Shown: positions 34,405 through 39,208 of the stretch, piece by piece | Position numbering within the stretch: position 1 is the stretch's first letter | Layout: every line of letters starts with the position of its first letter | Assembly (NCBI GenBank): GCA_002441265.1 | Contig: DJVQ01000067.1 | Span: 11,308-50,515 of the forward strand | Source: Syntrophaceae bacterium UBA6252 | Lineage (GTDB): Bacteria > Desulfobacterota > Syntrophia > Syntrophales > UBA6807 | DNA length: 39,208 bases | Direction of reading: 5' to 3' | Made by a program: the position numbers and the translations under genes | Notes under the pieces: generated by a model | Told to the model about the DNA's origin: nothing | Database searches by the model: none | Seen by the model: only the letters and a program-made list of their open reading frames with translations

Positions 34405-34827
34405 ATGGAAAAACTCGAGGAATCGCCAAGGAAGGTTTTTGTCATGGGATGCGCCGGCGCGGCGAACGTGGGGCAGCTTTCCCACCGGGCCGCCGCGGAA
34501 CTCGCGGGGGAAGGCTTTGCGCGGCCCTTCTGCCTCGCCGGCATTGGGGCGCACATCAAGGGATTCCTGAAAGGGGCGTCCGATGCGGACAACATCGTCA
34601 TCGACGGGTGCGCCATGGCCTGCGGCAGGACGATCCTGGAGCACGCGGGACTGTCCGTCGCCTGCCACCTTGTCGTCACGGACCTGGGAATCGAAAAGAG
34701 GATGAACCCGCTCCTTTCCGACGAGGACGTGGCGAAGGTGAAGGAGGCGGTCCGGTCCCGGCTGGCATCCGGGGAAGCCGGGAAGAGCGCCCCTCCGGAG
34801 GGACCGTCGTGCGGCTGTTCTTCCTGA
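34405..34827 (+). CDS. Putative zinc-binding protein, DGC-domain family
   Basis: This 140-residue cytoplasmic protein has the DGC-domain pattern: VFVMGCAGAANVGQLSHRAAAEL at the start, FCLAGIGAHIKGFL in the middle, and the naming motif VIDGCAMACGRTILE, followed by VVTDLGIEKR. It contains several Cys residues thought to bind zinc or other soft metals, and ends with an extra SCGCSS. AAGGGGG precedes the ATG at 34405; an ATG at 34342, overlapping the selenoprotein stop, lacks a site. DGC proteins occur often beside thioredoxins and metalloid permeases, as here, but no activity is established. Confidence 0.85.
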   Translation: MEKLEESPRKVFVMGCAGAANVGQLSHRAAAELAGEGFARPFCLAGIGAHIKGFLKGASDADNIVIDGCAMACGRTILEHAGLSVACHLVVTDLGIEKRMNPLLSDEDVAKVKEAVRSRLASGEAGKSAPPEGPSCGCSS

Positions 34828-34839
34828 CGGCGGGACGTT

Positions 34840-35003
34840 TGACGGCCTCGTAAAAAGTCCATATGCTGCGTTCCCCTTCTTCCCTCGACCCTTTGGCGTA
34901 CCATCCGTACTCCTCAGTCCTCGGGAATCGGACGCCTTGCCTCCGGAGCTTTTTACTTTGCCGTTCGAAAAAGTGTTGATTTGATCTTTTTACGATTGCA
35001 TCA
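34840..35003 (+). repeat. Complete dispersed repeat with imperfect inverted ends
   Basis: The outer 18 bases of each side, TGACGGCCTCGTAAAAAG and the reverse-complemented TGATGCAATCGTAAAAAG, match at 14 positions. The 164-base interior encodes nothing. Its last 43 bases match the window start (38 identities). The element lies in the gap after the DGC gene and before the next thioredoxin gene. It resembles small non-autonomous repeats common in Desulfobacterota. Confidence 0.75.
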
Positions 35004-35026
35004 CGTTTCGGTCAGGGGAATGTGCG

Positions 35027-35542
35027 ATGAGGGAAACGGACGTCGCTCAGATCGTCATAGGCGGGCGGAAAATCGGCATCGTGGGGCTTGCGGCGGCGAT
35101 CGAGGATATCGCCCGCGATCACGCGGGGAAGAACGATGACGAGGTCCGGGCGGCGCTCATGAAGCGCCTGCGCGAAAGAAACTATATCCCCGCCCGGGCG
35201 GAGGAGGCGTACGGGGACGCCTTCGTCCGGGAATTCAAAAGGAGTCTGGGCCAGGCCTTCGAGGAGGAGCCGGGGACGGGAATCCTCGAGGTGAAAATTC
35301 TCGGGGCCGGTTGCGCCCGTTGCGACTGGCTCCGCCAGGCCGTCATCGACGCGGCTTCCGAATTGAATCTCGCCGTGGACGTGGAACACGTCACAGATCC
35401 CCGGCGGTGCGCCGAATACCGGGTGTTCGGCTATCCCGCACTTGTCGTGGGCGGCAGGGTGCGGAGCGCGGGCACCGTGCCGGCGAAGGAGTCGATCCGG
35501 AAATGGTTGTCCGGGGAGGTTTCCCCGCCCGGGGAAAAATAG
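35027..35542 (+). CDS. Thioredoxin-fold protein with N-terminal helical domain
   Basis: This 171-residue cytoplasmic protein has two parts. Residues 1-80 form a helical domain (DVAQIVIGGRKIGIVGLAAAIEDIA, then AALMKRLRERNYIP), a unit often fused to small thioredoxins in anaerobes. Residues 85-165 are a small thioredoxin fold with VKILGAGCARCDWL (C96-C99) and the cis-Pro loop FGYPALVVGG. The active site resembles that of the 79-residue thioredoxin at 32923 (PGCARC against AGCARC), so both may serve related thiol transfers. AGGGGA precedes the ATG. It follows the repeat element by 23 bases. Confidence 0.87.
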   Translation: MRETDVAQIVIGGRKIGIVGLAAAIEDIARDHAGKNDDEVRAALMKRLRERNYIPARAEEAYGDAFVREFKRSLGQAFEEEPGTGILEVKILGAGCARCDWLRQAVIDAASELNLAVDVEHVTDPRRCAEYRVFGYPALVVGGRVRSAGTVPAKESIRKWLSGEVSPPGEK

Positions 35543-35688
35543 CCCCTCACGCCGCCGCCCGGGTGGAAATAGCGTTTGACCGGCGCGGTGTCTTATGGAA
35601 ACATCAGGATTCTCCCGGAGGAAAGGAAGCCTGCGGGCGCGGCGCCGGGCGGTACGGCGAGCGGATGAAATCACAGAAAGGGATTGCC

Positions 35689-36261
35689 ATGAAAAAGAAG
35701 GTCCTCGTGATTCTGGGAAGTCCGAGACGGAAGGGAAACAGCGCCATTCTGGCGGATCGGATCGCGCAGGGGGCGAAATCCGCAAAAGCCGGGGTCGAGA
35801 CGATCTTTCTGCAGGGAAGGAAGATCGCCCCCTGCAAGTCCTGTTACGCCTGTCAGAAGGAGAACAGCAAGGGGTGCTCCATCAGGGACGACATGCAGGA
35901 AATCTACCTGAAGCTCATCGAAGCGGATGCCTGGGTCATTGCAAGCCCCGTGTACTGGTTTACCATGTCCGCGCAGACCAAGATCTTCATGGACCGCTGT
36001 TTCGCTCTCGGAGCGTACCGGAAGGATGCGTTCAAGGGAAAACGAATCGCCGTCGCCATGACTTACGGAGACAGGGATCCCATGTCCTCGGGTTGCGTGA
36101 ATGCCGTAAGGACGTTTCAGGACGCCTTCGGATACACGGAGTCGCAGATCGTCGGCATGGTTTACGGGAGCGCCCTGGATGCCGGCGAGATACGGTCCAA
36201 CGAAGCGGTCATGGAGGAGGCTTTCGATCTGGGAAAGAAGCTGGTGTCCGGAGACATGTGA
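35689..36261 (+). CDS. Flavodoxin-fold oxidoreductase with four-Cys motif
   Basis: This 190-residue protein has a flavodoxin fold: the FMN phosphate loop GSPRRKGNSAIL at the start, then VIASPVYWFTMSAQTKIFMDRC near the isoalloxazine site. Between them sits PCKSCYACQKENSKGC, a CX2CX2CX7C arrangement (C49, C52, C55, C63) that matches the compact cluster motif of iron-sulfur flavoproteins, so a 4Fe-4S cluster is likely besides FMN. Family members pass electrons from NAD(P)H or ferredoxin to quinones or other acceptors. The start at 35689 has AAAGGG upstream; a longer frame is not real. It closes the thiol/metalloid region and might supply electrons to the thioredoxins. Confidence 0.88.
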   Translation: MKKKVLVILGSPRRKGNSAILADRIAQGAKSAKAGVETIFLQGRKIAPCKSCYACQKENSKGCSIRDDMQEIYLKLIEADAWVIASPVYWFTMSAQTKIFMDRCFALGAYRKDAFKGKRIAVAMTYGDRDPMSSGCVNAVRTFQDAFGYTESQIVGMVYGSALDAGEIRSNEAVMEEAFDLGKKLVSGDM

Positions 36262-36283
36262 TCATCGGTCCCAGGGCCGATGA
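36262..36283 (+). terminator. Hairpin directly after the flavoprotein gene
   Basis: TCATCGG pairs perfectly with CCGATGA around an eight-base loop, starting right after the stop codon. No T-run follows; a likely 3' end signal but weak. Confidence 0.45.
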
Positions 36284-36358
36284 CCGGGCGGCAATGAAGG
36301 AACGTTTCGAAACGAGCGGGAGCGGCGGCATTCCCGCCGTGCGTCGAGGGGGGAGGGA

Positions 36359-36859
36359 ATGACCGTCCACCTGGTACGGCCGCAGCGGGAGGGACCATTC
36401 TGGCGCCGGGCGCGCCGGCTCATCGAGGAGTACGCGGCGTCCCTGAACCTGGACCTTTCGTTTCAGAACTTCGCCCATGAAATGGAACATCTTGCGGAGG
36501 AATATTCCCCGCCGTCGGGCATGTTTCTCCTGGCTGAAAGAAACGCCGTCGCCGTCGGTTGCGCCGGCGTCCGTCGATTCTCGGAGTCCGAAGGCGAAAT
36601 CAAGCGCCTGTATGTGATTCCCTCCGCGCGAGGGTCCGGGGTCGGGCGGCTCCTGACCGAGGGGATCGTTGCCGCGGCGAGAGAACTCGGATACGGGCGC
36701 CTGCTTCTGGACACGCTTCCCGCCATGAGGGAGGCCCTGTCCCTGTATGCGTCCCTGGGCTTCAGGCCGGTCCCGGCGTATCGATTCAACCCCGTCCCGG
36801 GGACCGTTTTCCTGGGATTGGAGATTCGTGGAATGAAATCCGCCGGAGACAACCGATGA
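36359..36859 (+). CDS. GNAT-family N-acetyltransferase
   Basis: This 166-residue enzyme has the GNAT core: GEIKRLYVIPSARGSGVGRLL, whose R/Q-x-x-G-x-G/A segment binds the pyrophosphate of acetyl-CoA, then LGYGRLLLDTL and the family's closing motif ALSLYASLGF. The acceptor is not predictable. GGGGGGAGGG lies just before the ATG, with tight spacing. It lies after the flavoprotein hairpin, so it is probably a separate unit, followed by the protein of unknown function at 36949. Confidence 0.88.
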   Translation: MTVHLVRPQREGPFWRRARRLIEEYAASLNLDLSFQNFAHEMEHLAEEYSPPSGMFLLAERNAVAVGCAGVRRFSESEGEIKRLYVIPSARGSGVGRLLTEGIVAAARELGYGRLLLDTLPAMREALSLYASLGFRPVPAYRFNPVPGTVFLGLEIRGMKSAGDNR

Positions 36860-36948
36860 AGTTCATTACGACCCTTCACCGGAGACCGGGGGAAGGGAAG
36901 GCGCCGTCGTCAGACACCCCGGCCCTGTGATCGCCGGCGGTGATCCGC

Positions 36949-37650
36949 GTGAAGGACCAGTATTTCGGAGATATCAACGATTACCGGAAGTACGGCCTCC
37001 TGAGGGCCGTCATCGGCGCCGCCGGATTCCGGGTCCTGGTCGCCTGGATGCTCACGCCGGACGACGAAAGCACCGATGGAAAATTCATCTCCTATCTGGA
37101 ACACCCGGACCGGTGGTCCCGTCATGACCCCGAGCTGTTCCGTTGCATGAAATCCCTGCTGTCCGGCGGGAGGAAAAGACGGGTGGCACGGATGGAAGGC
37201 CTGGGGCTGCTCCCGGACGCCGGCTATTACGCCGCCCGGGTCCCCGAAACGGCCCGGGAGCGGGACCGCTGGTTCGGCGCCCTGATGAAAAGGGCGCGGG
37301 ACCACGACATGGTTTTCCTGGATCCCGACAACGGGCTGGAGGTGCGATCGAAGCCCTGCGGCCGGAAGGGCTCTTCAAAGTATCTGTACTGGCGCGAGGT
37401 CCGGCCGCTCTGGGCTTCGGGGAAATCTCTCCTGATCTTCCAGCATTTCACCCGGGAAACCCGGATGCAATTCATTCCGAAAATGCGGGACGCGCTGCGA
37501 TGTGCCGCCCCGGGATCCTTTGCGGTGGCATTTTCCACGGCCCGCGTCGTTTTTCTCATGGCGTTGCAGCCCGGTCACCGGCGGAAATGGGATGCGATCC
37601 TGGGCCGGATCGCGGAAAGCTGGGAGGGGCAGATCCGGCCCGTCGATTGA
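36949..37650 (+). CDS. Conserved protein of unknown function
   Basis: This 233-residue cytoplasmic protein starts (from GTG at 36949) with KDQYFGDINDYRKYGLLRAV and contains the block MVFLDPDNGLEVRSK, then KYLYWREVRPLW and SLLIFQHFTRETRMQF. These are the sort of blocks seen in a conserved bacterial family whose DPDNG segment recalls the DPP(Y) catalytic loop of Rossmann-fold methyltransferases, but I cannot name the family or an activity with confidence. An earlier GTG at 36940 has no better site. It lies after the GNAT gene, gap about 90 bases, same direction. Confidence 0.72.
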   Translation: MKDQYFGDINDYRKYGLLRAVIGAAGFRVLVAWMLTPDDESTDGKFISYLEHPDRWSRHDPELFRCMKSLLSGGRKRRVARMEGLGLLPDAGYYAARVPETARERDRWFGALMKRARDHDMVFLDPDNGLEVRSKPCGRKGSSKYLYWREVRPLWASGKSLLIFQHFTRETRMQFIPKMRDALRCAAPGSFAVAFSTARVVFLMALQPGHRRKWDAILGRIAESWEGQIRPVD

Positions 37651-37730
37651 GAACGATTCCGCCGGATGGGGGGCCGGAATCCCGGGAGACGCGGCCGTTC
37701 TTCCCGCGGGGGAAGATTTCACGAATTCCG

Positions 37731-37759
37731 TTGACTTGCCAAGCCATTTTCCTTAAAGT
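37731..37759 (+). promoter_or_regulatory. Sigma-70-type promoter of the fatty-acid-CoA ligase gene
   Basis: TTGACT (37731-37736), a 17-base spacer and TAAAGT (37754-37759) form a plausible promoter 122 bases before the ligase ATG. The leader between shows no gene. Confidence 0.6.
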
Positions 37760-37881
37760 GCTTCCATACGAAACAACAGGGATCTTTTTTCGAGGCATAT
37801 TCCCGGAATACCGCGTCTGCCGGGAAAAGAGCATCCCGGTGGGGGCATGAAAATTTTTAACCAAAAAAGGAGGAATGATCT

Positions 37882-39208
37882 ATGGCAGGAAAAACGTATC
37901 GTCCTGGAGAGAGCTACCCGTATTCTCTGCTCATCAAGAGGCTGTTGACGACCCCGCTCGCCTACTCGCCGGATCAGGAAATCGTCTATCGGGACAAATT
38001 CAGGTACACGTACCGGGATTTCAATACCCGCATACACAAGCTGGCCGGAGCGCTCGCCGCCCTGGGAGTGAAGAAGGGCGACACGGTGTGCGTCTTCGAT
38101 TACGACAGCCACCGCTACCTGGAATGTTTCTTTGCCGTTCCCATGATGGGTGCGGTCCTCCACACGATGAACTGGCGGCTTTCGCCGGATCAGATCCTCT
38201 ACACGATGAACCACGCGGATGACGATGTCGTCATCATCAACTCGGATTTCCTGCCCATCCTGGACGAAATCCGGGACAAGCTGAAGACGGTGAAGAAGTT
38301 CGTCATCATTTACGAAGACGGCAAGGTGGAAACGAAGTTGAAGTTCGACGCCGTCTACGAGGACATGGTGAACGCGGCGCCGGACACCTACGATTTCCCC
38401 GATCTGGATGAAAACACCCGCGCGACGACCTTCTACACGACGGGGACCACCGGGGCCCCCAAGGGGGTCTTCTTCTCGCACCGTCAGCTCGTCCTGCACG
38501 CCATGAGCGTGGCCATGACGTTCGGCTCCTACGAGTCCCCCTGCCGTTTCCGGTCGGGTGACGTCTACATGCCGATCACCCCCATGTTTCACGTCCACGC
38601 CTGGGGAATCCCTTATGTCGCGGTCGTCCTGGGATGCAAACAGGTCTATCCCGGACGGTACGAGCCGGAGATGCTCCTCAAGCTCATCCTCAAGGAAAAA
38701 GTCACCTTCTCCCATTGCGTGCCGACGATCCTGCACATGCTGGTGTCGAGTCCGGTGGTGAAAAAGGTCGATCTCACCAAATGGAAGGTCGTCATCGGCG
38801 GGGCCGCCTTCTCGAAGGGGCTCGCCAAGGCGACCTGGGACCTGGGGATCAAGGCGCTCGCCGGTTACGGCATGTCGGAGACCTGCCCCGTCCTGACGAT
38901 CGCCAACCTGAAGGAGAACATGCTCGACTGGGACAGCGACCGGATCACCGACGTGATCATCAAGACGGGTCTTCCCATCCCCCTTGCGGAACTGGACATC
39001 ATGGGACCCGACGGGAAGTTTCTGCCCCATGACGGCGAGACGACGGGCGAACTCGTGGCCCGGACCCCGTGGCTCACGGCAAGCTATTTCAAGGACGAGG
39101 ATCGGGCCAAGGACCTCTGGCGGGACGGCTGGCTCCACACGGGCGACGTGGCCTACGTGGACAAGGAGGGCTATTTCAAGATCACCGACCGGCTCAAGGA
39201 CGTGATCA
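37882..39208 (+). CDS. Fatty-acid-CoA ligase (AMP-binding), cut by the window end
   Basis: The first 442 residues are in the window. Visible ANL-superfamily motifs are FYTTGTTGAPKGVFFSHR (ATP P-loop), MFHVHAWGIPYV, VIGGAAFSKGL, GYGMSET (adenine site) and GWLHTGDVAYVDKEGYFKITDR (hinge/A7-A8 region), in correct order with no interruption. It activates a fatty or other carboxylic acid to its CoA ester with ATP through an acyl-AMP. The start at 37882 has AAAGGAGG eight bases upstream. The missing C-terminal part should hold the catalytic Lys. It is read from its own promoter and could supply acyl-CoA to the cluster at 12243-21728, a separate route to the CoA transferase. Confidence 0.94.
   Translation, partial: MAGKTYRPGESYPYSLLIKRLLTTPLAYSPDQEIVYRDKFRYTYRDFNTRIHKLAGALAALGVKKGDTVCVFDYDSHRYLECFFAVPMMGAVLHTMNWRLSPDQILYTMNHADDDVVIINSDFLPILDEIRDKLKTVKKFVIIYEDGKVETKLKFDAVYEDMVNAAPDTYDFPDLDENTRATTFYTTGTTGAPKGVFFSHRQLVLHAMSVAMTFGSYESPCRFRSGDVYMPITPMFHVHAWGIPYVAVVLGCKQVYPGRYEPEMLLKLILKEKVTFSHCVPTILHMLVSSPVVKKVDLTKWKVVIGGAAFSKGLAKATWDLGIKALAGYGMSETCPVLTIANLKENMLDWDSDRITDVIIKTGLPIPLAELDIMGPDGKFLPHDGETTGELVARTPWLTASYFKDEDRAKDLWRDGWLHTGDVAYVDKEGYFKITDRLKDVI

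Overview
The window looks like chromosome from a GC-rich, anaerobic, selenoprotein-using Desulfobacterota (deltaproteobacterial) organism of the Syntrophobacterales type. This is inferred from gene content: a beta-oxidation cluster behind sigma-54 promoters, acyl-CoA ligase and class III CoA transferase genes, a sensory kinase with many PAS domains, two in-frame-UGA selenoprotein genes, and a dispersed repeat ending in inverted TCGTAAAAAG-type termini. No rRNA, tRNA, CRISPR array or intact transposase was seen.

Layout. (1) 1-245: end of a dispersed repeat next to a broken short-chain dehydrogenase. (2) 351-6305, minus strand: an arsR-led operon with a consensus promoter. It encodes ArsR, an exported thioredoxin-fold protein with a Cys-rich tail, a MacB/LolD-type ABC permease and ATPase, a SelW-like selenoprotein, an ACR3-type arsenite permease, a tandem universal stress protein and an unknown protein. 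(3) 6561-8280, minus strand: a MarR regulator, an ArsP/DUF318-type permease and a Cys-rich small protein, with two matching operator palindromes. (4) 9021-11009: a sigma-54 activator (GAF-PAS-AAA+-Fis). It lies divergent to 12243-21728, which holds acyl-CoA dehydrogenase, MFS carboxylate transporter, two small membrane proteins, enoyl-CoA hydratase, SDR, thiolase and CoA transferase. GG-N10-GC sigma-54 promoters precede the acyl-CoA dehydrogenase and the enoyl-CoA hydratase. (5) 21882-30140: a Ser/Asp-rich protein, a six-PAS hybrid histidine kinase, a chemoreceptor with a sigma-28-type promoter, and an ankyrin-repeat protein. (6) 30415-36261: a second metalloid/thiol region with ArsF-like and ArsG-like proteins, a DUF318-type permease behind a perfect 26-bp palindrome, small thioredoxins, an UshA-like selenoprotein, a DGC-type zinc-binding protein, another repeat copy and a four-Cys flavoprotein. 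(7) 36359-39208: a GNAT acetyltransferase, a conserved protein of unknown function, and a fatty-acid-CoA ligase that runs off the window.

The two metalloid regions combine several permeases with proteins carrying redox thiols or selenols, and no arsC arsenate reductase was recognised. Both selenoprotein genes appear only as truncated frames unless UGA is read as selenocysteine. Each UGA is followed, at E. coli fdhF-like spacing, by a hairpin with a GGUCU apical loop. The carbon region can be read as one pathway: uptake (MFS), activation (CoA transferase), dehydrogenation, hydration, second oxidation and thiolysis of an unidentified carboxylic acid, switched on by the adjacent sigma-54 activator.
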